NCBI GenBank assembly: GCA_013813905.1
Contig: JACCQX010000178.1
Coordinates: 1 to 8,237, forward strand
From: Chloroflexota bacterium
GTDB lineage: Bacteria; Chloroflexota; Limnocylindria; Limnocylindrales; CSP1-4
Length of the DNA stretch: 8,237 bases
Direction: 5' to 3'
Position 1 is the first letter of the stretch, and every line of letters starts with the position of its first letter. The position numbers and the translations under genes are program-made. This document shows positions 1-5,589 of this stretch, one piece after another. The notes beneath the pieces are model-generated. The model was not told the DNA's origin. It saw nothing but the letters and a program-made list of their open reading frames with translations, and ran no database searches.

Positions 1-737
1 CCTACGGTCCACTGGTGGAGCTGGTGGGCGACATCGGCGGCAGCCTGGAGCGGCTGCTCGAGGTGGTCGGACCCAGCAACCAGTCCCGCGGCGAGCGGCA
101 CGTGGACCTGCGCGACGCCGTGCTCTCGGAGCTGGGTGCTTACGAGCATGACGATGGCTGGCCGGTGCGTCCCCAGAAGGCCATCGCCGACCTGCGTCGC
201 GCGCTGGCGCCCGACGACATCGTCATCAGCGACGTGGGCGCGCACAAGGTCTGGGTCGCACGCCTGTATCAGGCCTACGAGCCCAACACCGTGATCATCA
301 GCAACGGCTTCGCGGCCATGGGTATCAGCTTGCCGGGAGCGATCGCGGCCAAGCTCATCCATCCGGAGCGCAAGGTCGTGGCGCTGACCGGGGACGGCGC
401 CTTCCTGATGAACAGCCAGGAGCTCGAGACGGCCAAGCGTGTCGGCGCGAACATCACGGTGGTGGTCTGGCGTGATGACGGCTACGGCCTCATCGACTGG
501 AAGCAGCGCAACGAGTTCGGCCGGCCTTTCGGCGTGGAGTTCGGCAACCCTGATCTGGTGCGTTACGCGGAGTCCTTCGGCATCGCCGGTTTCCGTCCCG
601 AGTCAGCGGCCGACCTCTACCCCACGCTGATGCGCGCGCTGGACGTGGAGGGCCCCGCCGTGGTCGACGTGCCCATCGACTACCGCGAGAATCTGCGCCT
701 CACAGAGCGCCTGGGGGAGTTGATGGAGGCCGGTTAG
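1..737 (+). CDS. alsS: Acetolactate synthase large subunit, catabolic AlsS-like, C-terminal part (5' end outside window)
   Basis: This is a thiamine-diphosphate enzyme that condenses two pyruvates to 2-acetolactate and CO2, in acetoin or branched-chain amino acid synthesis in the cytosol. The frame is open from base 3 with no start in view, so the first half lies upstream; about 244 residues remain, out of roughly 550 for the family. The ThDP/Mg motif begins GDGAF at 390-404, followed by NSQELETA. The second metal-ligand segment is WRDDGYG (about 468-488). In Klebsiella and Bacillus catabolic enzymes this segment is W-x-D-x-x-Y, whereas FAD-type IlvB enzymes have NNGY. The tail (GVEFG, YAESFG, EGPAVVDVPIDYREN) also follows AlsS closely. 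No ilvN-like small subunit lies downstream, which suits the catabolic type. The next gene is 106 bases away, so this is probably the last gene of its transcript. The family is firm; AlsS rather than IlvB is likely, not proven. Confidence 0.9.
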   Translation, partial: YGPLVELVGDIGGSLERLLEVVGPSNQSRGERHVDLRDAVLSELGAYEHDDGWPVRPQKAIADLRRALAPDDIVISDVGAHKVWVARLYQAYEPNTVIISNGFAAMGISLPGAIAAKLIHPERKVVALTGDGAFLMNSQELETAKRVGANITVVVWRDDGYGLIDWKQRNEFGRPFGVEFGNPDLVRYAESFGIAGFRPESAADLYPTLMRALDVEGPAVVDVPIDYRENLRLTERLGELMEAG

Positions 738-767
738 TGAAGTTCAGTTAGGCGCCACTTTCGGACT

Positions 768-785
768 AGCCGAGGCACCTCGGCT
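768..785 (+). terminator. Hairpin downstream of the acetolactate synthase gene, possible terminator
   Basis: AGCCGAGG and CCTCGGCT form a perfect 8-bp inverted repeat around a 2-nt centre, so the folded form would be about 7 bp with a 4-nt loop. It starts 30 bases after the stop codon at 735-737, where a terminator is expected. Only two T residues follow the stem, so it is not a classical intrinsic terminator. It could instead be an operator or a 3'-end stabiliser. Confidence 0.35.
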
Positions 786-796
786 TCCCGTCCGCC

Positions 797-847
797 ATGA
801 TGGGTGTCATGGACACGATCCGCCTGCTGAGCTGGCACTGCCGATGA
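797..847 (+). CDS. Possible 16-codon leader ORF overlapping the HAD phosphatase start
   Basis: A short frame, MMGVMDTIRLLSWHCR, runs from ATG 797 to TGA 845-847. Its stop overlaps the ATG of the next gene as ATGA. The following gene lacks a visible Shine-Dalgarno sequence, so translational coupling from this frame would explain how its start is reached. No ribosome site is seen ahead of this frame either. A chance ORF is as likely as a real leader peptide. Confidence 0.2.
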   Translation: MMGVMDTIRLLSWHCR

Positions 848-1452
848 CGGCGGCAGTCTTCCTCGATCGCGACGGGGCCCTCAACGTCAAGGCTCCCGAG
901 GGGCGGTACATCACTGGCTGGGGTCAGTTCGAGCTGTTGCCTGGCGTGGACGCCGCCCTGCGCGAGCTCCGCCGCCGCGACCCTTCGGCGCGGATCATCG
1001 TCATAACCAACCAACGCGGCGTGGCCCGTGGACTGATCGACCCCGCGTCCCTTGACGACCTGCACGCCCGGATGCGCAAAGAGCTGCGCGGTGCCGGAGT
1101 GGAGCTCGACGGCATCTATGTCTGCCCACACGAGGCGGCCTCGTGCGACTGCCGGAAGCCGGAGCCGGGCCTGCTTCGCCAGGCGCTGGCGGACATCCCT
1201 GAGATCGAACCCGACCGATCAGCGCTCATCGGCGATTCGCTGGCTGACCTGGAAGCGGCGCAACGGTTCGGCTGCGCGGCCTTCCTGGTCGGTCCGCCTG
1301 ATCGGCGTCGCGTGGTGATGGCTGGTGCCGCATCTCGAGGCGTCCCCGTGACCGGTGAGGCAGCCTCGCTGCCGGCGTTGCTACGGGCATATCCCATCGT
1401 CGAAAGCCGACCCGGGACCGGTCAGAACGCGACCGCCACCGGTACCGGCTGA
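844..1452 (+). CDS. HAD-family phosphatase, GmhB/HisB-N type (D-glycero-D-manno-heptose 1,7-bisphosphate phosphatase-like)
   Basis: A 202-residue cytosolic phosphohydrolase with all the HAD motifs. Motif I is FLDRDGALN, with nucleophile Asp8 and acid/base Asp10. Motif II is VITNQRG (Thr55). Lys105 lies in RKPEPG, and motif IV is IGDSLADLEAA with Asp131 and Asp135. The zinc site typical of GmhB and HisB-N, CxH...CxC, is present as Cys94, His96, Cys101 and Cys103. Family members act on heptose bisphosphate or histidinol phosphate. No heptose or histidine gene lies nearby, so the substrate is open. The length is close to GmhB (about 190), with a Gly/Thr-rich tail after residue 190 that looks disordered. 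The ATG at 844 is the first usable start in frame; it has no clear ribosome site but sits on an ATGA overlap with a short upstream ORF. The family call is strong and the exact reaction is inferred. Confidence 0.88.
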   Translation: MTAAVFLDRDGALNVKAPEGRYITGWGQFELLPGVDAALRELRRRDPSARIIVITNQRGVARGLIDPASLDDLHARMRKELRGAGVELDGIYVCPHEAASCDCRKPEPGLLRQALADIPEIEPDRSALIGDSLADLEAAQRFGCAAFLVGPPDRRRVVMAGAASRGVPVTGEAASLPALLRAYPIVESRPGTGQNATATGTG

Positions 1453-1489
1453 GAGATCGCGTCGGAACGGTCCGGCGGGCTGCGGTCGG

Positions 1490-1502
1490 TACACTCCCGA
1501 AG
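1490..1502 (+). promoter_or_regulatory. Putative -10 box for a leaderless transcript starting at GTG 1502
   Basis: TACACT at 1490-1495 matches the TANNNT form of a -10 element. Six bases separate it from the GTG at 1502, so transcription would begin at or next to the start codon. No Shine-Dalgarno sequence precedes this GTG, which agrees with leaderless translation. No good -35 hexamer is seen about 17 bases upstream. The geometry is the same as at 5727-5739. Confidence 0.4.
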
Positions 1503-2341
1503 TGCCCTCGCAGACCATCGGCCTGGCCCTCGGCTATATCAACTGGACCGTGCTGTTGAGCCTCGCCATGGGCAGCTTTGGGATGGTCGTGGTCCTTCGC
1601 CTCACGACCGACGCGACACGCGGCTTCCTGGGCTTCACCGCCGGGTGTGCCGCGGTACTGGCGCTGCTCACGCTGCTGACGGACAGGAGCCTCGCGCCAC
1701 CCGACGGGTTGGCTATCGTGGCCGCTCCGGCGGTGATCGATACGCTTCGCCAGGCCGCGCTGCTGGTCTTCGCCGGCGCCGCCGCCGTCTCGGTGGTGGC
1801 ATTGCGACGCGGCTCCCGCCTCCGTGGGGTGGGCATCATCGGGCTCGCGGCCGGCGTGGCGGCACTCGCGCTGGCGGCCTTCGGCTGGGCGCCCTCGGCT
1901 GCGACGGCGGTGCCGCTGCTGCTGCAGTTCCTGGTGCTGGCTGCGGCGGCGGGCGGATCCCTCGCGGCGCTCATCCTGGGACACTGGTACCTGGTGACGC
2001 CGCGCCTTTCGGAGCGGCCGCTGATCATCGCGTCGGGACTCTTGACCGCCACGATCGCGCTCCAGGTACTGCTCTTCCTGACCTGGGGAGCGTTCGGTAC
2101 CGGCAGCGCGGCCGGGGAGCCGCCCTTCAGCGCGTTGGCCGGTGGGTCGGCCCTGTTCGTCTGGCTGCGGCTCATCGTGAGCCTCATCGGCCCGCTGATC
2201 CTGGGTTACATGGCCATGCGCACAGCGCGTAGCCGCTCGATGGAGTCGGCCACCGGCCTGCTCTACATCGCTTTGGCGGCGGTCGTCTCGGGAACCATCG
2301 TGGCGGCGGGGCTGGCCTACGGATCGGGCCTCCTGGTCTAG
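1502..2341 (+). CDS. Conserved-looking polytopic membrane protein, eight predicted helices, function unknown
   Basis: I do not recognise a named family. From GTG 1502 the protein is 279 residues, with hydrophobic segments near 14-34, 42-60, 79-101, 109-128, 137-162, 173-197, 215-239 and 249-278, so it spans the inner membrane about eight times. The most distinctive stretch is GHWYLVTPRLSERPL (160-174), at the end of helix 5, which places a histidine and tryptophan at the membrane edge; a cofactor or quinone role is conceivable but unsupported. There is no signal peptide and no catalytic motif. The frame stays open back to an ATG at 1355, but that part is Arg/Pro-rich, overlaps the HAD gene and does not look like real protein. 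GTG 1502 lies 49 bases after that gene and behind a -10-like box. The stop is 2 bases from the MoaD-MoaE gene, so the two are probably co-transcribed. Confidence 0.75.
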   Translation: MPSQTIGLALGYINWTVLLSLAMGSFGMVVVLRLTTDATRGFLGFTAGCAAVLALLTLLTDRSLAPPDGLAIVAAPAVIDTLRQAALLVFAGAAAVSVVALRRGSRLRGVGIIGLAAGVAALALAAFGWAPSAATAVPLLLQFLVLAAAAGGSLAALILGHWYLVTPRLSERPLIIASGLLTATIALQVLLFLTWGAFGTGSAAGEPPFSALAGGSALFVWLRLIVSLIGPLILGYMAMRTARSRSMESATGLLYIALAAVVSGTIVAAGLAYGSGLLV

Positions 2342-2343
2342 CG

Positions 2344-3135
2344 ATGCGCGTCACGATCCGGCTCTTCGCCATGCAACGGGCGGCCGTGGGCTGGCGCCAG
2401 CGCGCGGTGGAGCTGGGCGGCGATGCGACCGTCGGTGACGCCTGGCACCAGCTGATCGCGGAGTATCCGGTGCTGGAGAACGGTCGCGAGCATGTGCGCT
2501 TCGCACGCAACGCCCTGTACGCCGACGCCGCCGAGCCACTGCAGGATGGCGACGAGCTGGCCATCATCCCACCGGTGGCGGGCGGGGCAGCGGACTCGGG
2601 CGAGACTTCGGAGGGGACTGCTTCGCTCATGCGCTTGGAGCTCTCTGCCGGGTCCCTCAGCGACGACCTGCTCGCGGAGCTGCGCCGCACCGTGCCGACG
2701 GCCGCTGACGGGGCGCTGGTCCTCTTCGTGGGACAGACGCGCGAGAGCGCGGGCGCCCCGGCCCCGGGCCAGGAGGAACGGGCCGCTCCTTTCGCCGGGC
2801 GCCGGGTGCAGTCACTGGAGTACGAGGCCTTCGACGCGATGGTCCTCGAGGTACTGGCCGCCATCGGCTCGGAGATCGCGGCGAGCTTCGATGTGCATCG
2901 TCTGGCCATCGTCCATCGCACAGGCAAAGTGGCGTTGGGCGAGGCGAGCGTCGTCATCGCGGCCGCGGCGGCGCATCGCGGCGCGGCCTTCGATGCGTGT
3001 CGTTACGCCATCGAGGAGCTCAAGGCGCGGGCGCCCATCTGGAAGTCAGAGCAGTTCGACGATGGTCAGGTCTGGCTGGGCGCCCCCGCTCGGACGTCGC
3101 CGTCTCCCCGTCAGCCAGTGAGGGACGAACGATGA
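2344..3135 (+). CDS. moaX: MoaD-MoaE fusion, molybdopterin synthase (MoaX-type)
   Basis: Molybdopterin synthase converts cyclic pyranopterin monophosphate to molybdopterin for molybdenum enzymes. Here both subunits lie in one 263-residue chain. Residues 1-81 are MoaD, a ubiquitin-like sulfur carrier beginning MRVTIRLFA and ending IIPPVAGG; Gly80-Gly81 is the site normally thiocarboxylated at a free C-terminus. Residues 82-95 are an acidic linker. Residues 96-250 are MoaE: LFVGQTR (127-133), LEYEAF (158-163), VHRTGKV (190-196), AHRGAAFDA (210-218) and LKARAPIWK, whose Lys227 and Lys234 match Lys119 and Lys126 of E. coli MoaE. A Pro/Ala-rich loop near 135-152 is longer than in E. coli. A like fusion in Mycobacterium tuberculosis, MoaX, is cleaved after the Gly-Gly, and the same is inferred here. 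The ATG lies 2 bases after the membrane gene, and the stop overlaps the next start as ATGA. Confidence 0.93.
   Translation: MRVTIRLFAMQRAAVGWRQRAVELGGDATVGDAWHQLIAEYPVLENGREHVRFARNALYADAAEPLQDGDELAIIPPVAGGAADSGETSEGTASLMRLELSAGSLSDDLLAELRRTVPTAADGALVLFVGQTRESAGAPAPGQEERAAPFAGRRVQSLEYEAFDAMVLEVLAAIGSEIAASFDVHRLAIVHRTGKVALGEASVVIAAAAAHRGAAFDACRYAIEELKARAPIWKSEQFDDGQVWLGAPARTSPSPRQPVRDER
2610..2631 (+). promoter_or_regulatory. Possible internal ribosome site and start for free MoaE inside the fusion gene
   Basis: GGAGGGG at 2610-2616 lies within the codons of the linker and is followed by an in-frame ATG at 2629-2631, codon 96, exactly where the MoaE domain begins (MRLELSAG). Internal initiation here would give a free MoaE of 168 residues besides the fusion. 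The gap of 12-14 bases is longer than the usual 5-9, and the purine run may simply come from Glu and Gly codons. Confidence 0.25.
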
Positions 3136-3968
3136 GGATCTACCTGTCCGTCGACATGGAAGGCATCGGCGGGGTCAGCCATGCCAAGCCGACGGGCCGC
3201 GACGACAGCGGATACGCCGCTGCCTGCCGCCTCATGGAAGGGGAGACGAACGCTGCCATCGAGGGCGCCTTCGATGGCGGCGCGACGGAAGTCGTGGTGA
3301 ACGACAGCCACGGATCCATGTACAACCTAGCGCCCGAGAACATCGACCGGCGTGCTCGTCTGGTGCAGGGTCGTAAGCCGCTCAGCATGGTGGAAGCGGC
3401 TGCCCATGGCCGCTACGACATGGCGCTGTTCGTGGGCTATCACGCGCGGGCCGGCCATCCCCGGGGCACGATCGCGCACACGTACACGGGAGCCCCCACG
3501 CTGACCACCATCGATGGGCGGCCGGTGGGCGAATACGGCATCAACGGCCTGTACCTGGGAGGCCTGGGCGTGGCGGTCGGCCTTGTCACCGGCGACGACG
3601 CGCTGGCGGAAGAGGTAGCCGAATGGCTGCCCTGGGCGGAGCGCGTCGTCGTGAAGCGCGCCGTGAGCTGGCAGGCAGCCGACTCGCTCCATCCCGCGGA
3701 GGCAGCGGCACTCGTGAGGGCCGGGGCCAGACGGGCGGTCCAGCGTGTCGCCTTGAGCGATCGCGATGGCCTGCGGCCCCTCATCATGGAGCCGCCGATC
3801 GTCGTGGGCCTGGAGCTCGCCCACGCCGGTCAAGCCGACTTCGCGGCCGTGATCCCGGGCTTCACGCGGGACGGCGATCGAGGCCTGCGCTATGAGGCTG
3901 CCGACTCGCTCGAGGCCTACCGCGCCTTCGTGAGCGCCGTGCGCATGGCGGGCCTGGCCGACCAGTAG
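3132..3968 (+). CDS. dppA: M55 family D-aminopeptidase, DppA-like
   Basis: A 278-residue zinc peptidase related to Bacillus subtilis DppA, which removes N-terminal D-amino acids from short peptides such as D-Ala-D-Ala and works as a cytosolic decamer. All active-site residues of DppA are present: Asp8 and Glu10 in SVDMEG, His60 in VNDSHG, His104 in GYHARA, Glu134 in GRPVGEYG, and the proposed nucleophile His116 in GTIAHTY, which aligns with His115 of DppA. The length matches the family. ATG 3132 is preceded by GAGGG at 3120-3124 with a 7-base spacer, and its ATGA overlaps the stop of the MoaD-MoaE fusion, so the two genes are translationally coupled. No dipeptide transporter genes are adjacent, unlike the Bacillus dpp operon. 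A role in recycling wall peptides or in peptide use is inferred. A longer in-frame start at 2997 would lie inside the fusion gene and is rejected. Confidence 0.93.
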   Translation: MRIYLSVDMEGIGGVSHAKPTGRDDSGYAAACRLMEGETNAAIEGAFDGGATEVVVNDSHGSMYNLAPENIDRRARLVQGRKPLSMVEAAAHGRYDMALFVGYHARAGHPRGTIAHTYTGAPTLTTIDGRPVGEYGINGLYLGGLGVAVGLVTGDDALAEEVAEWLPWAERVVVKRAVSWQAADSLHPAEAAALVRAGARRAVQRVALSDRDGLRPLIMEPPIVVGLELAHAGQADFAAVIPGFTRDGDRGLRYEAADSLEAYRAFVSAVRMAGLADQ

Positions 3969-4009
3969 CGTGCCGGCGCGCAAAGGCACCGACCGTCACC
4001 AAGGTTCCC
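3969..4009. other. Convergent intergenic junction between the aminopeptidase and PRC-barrel genes
   Basis: Forty-one bases separate two convergent stop codons. GCACCG (3986-3991) and CGGTGC (4015-4020) form a 6-bp inverted repeat with a 23-base loop that reaches into the last codons of the minus-strand gene. There is no T tract on either strand, so a bidirectional terminator is possible but weakly supported. Confidence 0.3.
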
Positions 4010-5470
4010 TCAGGCGGTGCGGACCGTGCTGCCTTCCGACGTGACCTCTTGAGGGTCGGTCTCGCCCTGAACCTCGGAGCGCGACGCCTGGATCTCCTGC
4101 TCACGCTCCATGGCCACCTGATCGCGCTGCTTGCCACGCTCCTCGCGCTCCTGCTCGCGCTGCTGACGAGCGGCATCGGAGTCCTGCTTCTTCTGCTCCT
4201 CCTGGGCCTTCTTCTCGGCCTCGGCGATCTGCACCTTCTGCTCCAGCTCCTCGACCACGGTGGCACCACCGGTGGCGTTCTCGACCGTGGAATCACCTTG
4301 GCTCTGAGCTCGCATCTCGTCCCGCTCGAAGGTGACCTCGCCCTTGTAGACGTTGGAGAGCAGCGAGTCGAGCATGCCGTTGTCATGCGCTCGCTGGACC
4401 GACTGGTGGGTGATGATGTCGCCCAGGTTCAGGATGACCGAGTCGTCGCGGTCGAGGATGACCTTGCTCACGGGTCGACCGATGGCATCGGCGATCCGGT
4501 CGAGCTGGCTCTTGGTCTGCTGCTGGTCCATGCGCTGGCCGGTCGAGTCGGTGACCTCGGACAGCTTGCGGGTGAACTTGTCCCAAATGCTCCCGGCCGA
4601 GTCGCCCAGTTGCTCCAGCGCCGCGCCGGTCTGGTCACCGACCTCGGAGGCCTGGCCCATGGTGGCGGCCTGGGTGAGGACCTTCAGGTTGCCCGTCTCC
4701 TTGGCGCGTGCCACGTGCTCGGCCGTGATGCGCTGCCCGTTGGCGACCACGACGCTGCCGTTCTCGTCGTTCACATCCATGCCGGACTTGCGGCCGATGA
4801 GCGATTGCTCGGGATCCTTGCTGGCGATGCCTGACCGAGCGCCCTCGGTCGCTTGTCCGGCCTTGTCCTTGAGGTCCGCTCCCGCCTGACCCGCCTTGTC
4901 CTTGACGTCCGCTCCCGCCTGACCCGCCTTGTCCTTGACGTCCTGGAGCGTCCCCTGAAGTCCACCTACCTGGGACTCGAGGTCATCGGTCACCTGCGGA
5001 TCGACGAAGACCACATCCGGCCCTGAGCGCTGAACGTCCGTGATGGGCAGGTACGAGGTCCCCTTGGTCAGGTCGCCCAGCGCACCGCTAGAGACCTCCA
5101 GGCCGATGATCTGACCGTCGGTCTCGTTGAAGTACATGTCACCGATGGTGCCCAGCTGCTGGCCCTCGTCAGTGAAGACCTTCTTCCCCAGGAGCGACTC
5201 CTTGCGGTCGATGATGGCGTGGACGCGGGGGTAGCTCGAGGCGGCCACCACCGCGCTGGCATCGGCGATGACCACGGCATCCTTGCCGAAGCTGTGGACG
5301 GCCTCGATGGGCACCACCGTGGAGCCGCTCAGCAGCCCGCCCTCGTCCACGAGCAGCGCTACGACCGCGTCGTTCTCCTCGCCGATGATCAGATCCTTGA
5401 CGCTATGGATGCGGATGCCATCGGCCAGGGACAGGACGTCCTTGCCGATGATGGTCTTGCCTTTGCGCAC
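4010..5470 (-). CDS. Double PRC-barrel protein with LEA-like repeats and coiled-coil tail
   Basis: A 486-residue protein with no signal peptide or membrane segment, so probably cytosolic. Two PRC-barrels come first, about 3-76 (GKDVLSLADG) and 92-160 (LGKKVFTDEGQQLGTIGDMY). PRC-barrels are small beta-barrels known from photosynthetic reaction centre subunit H and RimM. Residues 177-209 are three 11-mers of the form DVKDKAGQAGA, like LEA and CsbD-type stress proteins. Residues 225-270 and 330-375 are diverged copies of one module (IGR...SV...G..IT...V.RA...G.L..L). Residues 405-465 are a Glu/Gln/Arg/Lys-rich coiled coil. GTG 5470 has an ideal GAGGAG six bases upstream, and the microprotein gene ends 14 bases before it, so they form an operon. 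A stress scaffold or storage-state protein is a guess; the domain reading is firm for the barrels and moderate for the rest. Confidence 0.85.
   Translation of the reverse strand: MRKGKTIIGKDVLSLADGIRIHSVKDLIIGEENDAVVALLVDEGGLLSGSTVVPIEAVHSFGKDAVVIADASAVVAASSYPRVHAIIDRKESLLGKKVFTDEGQQLGTIGDMYFNETDGQIIGLEVSSGALGDLTKGTSYLPITDVQRSGPDVVFVDPQVTDDLESQVGGLQGTLQDVKDKAGQAGADVKDKAGQAGADLKDKAGQATEGARSGIASKDPEQSLIGRKSGMDVNDENGSVVVANGQRITAEHVARAKETGNLKVLTQAATMGQASEVGDQTGAALEQLGDSAGSIWDKFTRKLSEVTDSTGQRMDQQQTKSQLDRIADAIGRPVSKVILDRDDSVILNLGDIITHQSVQRAHDNGMLDSLLSNVYKGEVTFERDEMRAQSQGDSTVENATGGATVVEELEQKVQIAEAEKKAQEEQKKQDSDAARQQREQEREERGKQRDQVAMEREQEIQASRSEVQGETDPQEVTSEGSTVRTA
4844..4942 (-). repeat. 33-bp in-frame tandem repeats encoding LEA-like 11-mers
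   Basis: Three 33-bp units lie within the PRC-barrel gene. Units 4910-4942 and 4877-4909 are identical base for base; unit 4844-4876 keeps the KDKAGQA half but has diverged in the rest. Each encodes 11 residues (DVKDKAGQAGA), the period of group 3 LEA proteins. Two perfect copies suggest a recent duplication and possible copy-number change between strains. Confidence 0.9.
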
Positions 5471-5484
5471 GGTGGGCTCCTCGG

Positions 5485-5589
5485 CTACTGGATGAAGTAG
5501 ATGTAGATCAGCACTGCCGCCACGATCAGCACGACCGCCGCGATGACGATGACCGGCAGGCGACTGCCACCGGCTCCCTGGTATCTCAT
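5485..5589 (-). CDS. 34-residue single-helix membrane microprotein
   Basis: The ATG at 5589 opens a 34-residue frame: a short basic N-terminus (MRYQGAGGSR), one continuous hydrophobic helix at about residues 11-33 rich in Val, Ile and Ala, and the end YFIQ. The ribosome site is strong: GAGGGAGAGAG at 5602-5592, with GGAG six bases before the ATG. The frame stays open upstream to 5808, but that part is Pro/His-rich and lacks such a site, so the short form is chosen. The stop lies 14 bases before the GTG of the PRC-barrel gene, and that gap holds the next ribosome site, so the two are almost surely co-transcribed. The N-terminus is probably cytosolic by the positive-inside rule. The function is unknown; it may anchor or recruit the PRC-barrel protein to the membrane. 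Confidence 0.7.
   Translation of the reverse strand: MRYQGAGGSRLPVIVIAAVVLIVAAVLIYIYFIQ

Noticed and set aside
1439..1448. CCGGTACCGG palindrome at the end of the HAD gene
   Set aside because: Short, inside codons of the Gly/Thr-rich tail, and expected by chance in GC-rich DNA.
1355..1501. N-terminal extension of the eight-helix membrane protein from ATG 1355
   Set aside because: It overlaps the HAD gene for 98 bases, is Arg/Pro-rich without family character, and a better GTG start lies at 1502 just before the first helix.
1226..2187. Minus-strand Arg/Ser/Ala-rich frames (1226-1984 and 1534-2187)
   Set aside because: Low-complexity composition typical of antisense reading in high-GC DNA; they lie opposite the HAD and membrane protein genes.
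2184..2957. Minus-strand 257-residue frame opposite the MoaD-MoaE fusion
   Set aside because: Ser/Arg/Pro-rich shadow without domains; the plus-strand frame has full MoaD and MoaE motifs.
4049..4834. Plus-strand Leu-rich 261-residue frame opposite the PRC-barrel gene
   Set aside because: Its leucine runs are the antisense reading of the Glu/Gln/Lys codons of the coiled coil; the minus-strand gene has clear domains and a ribosome site.
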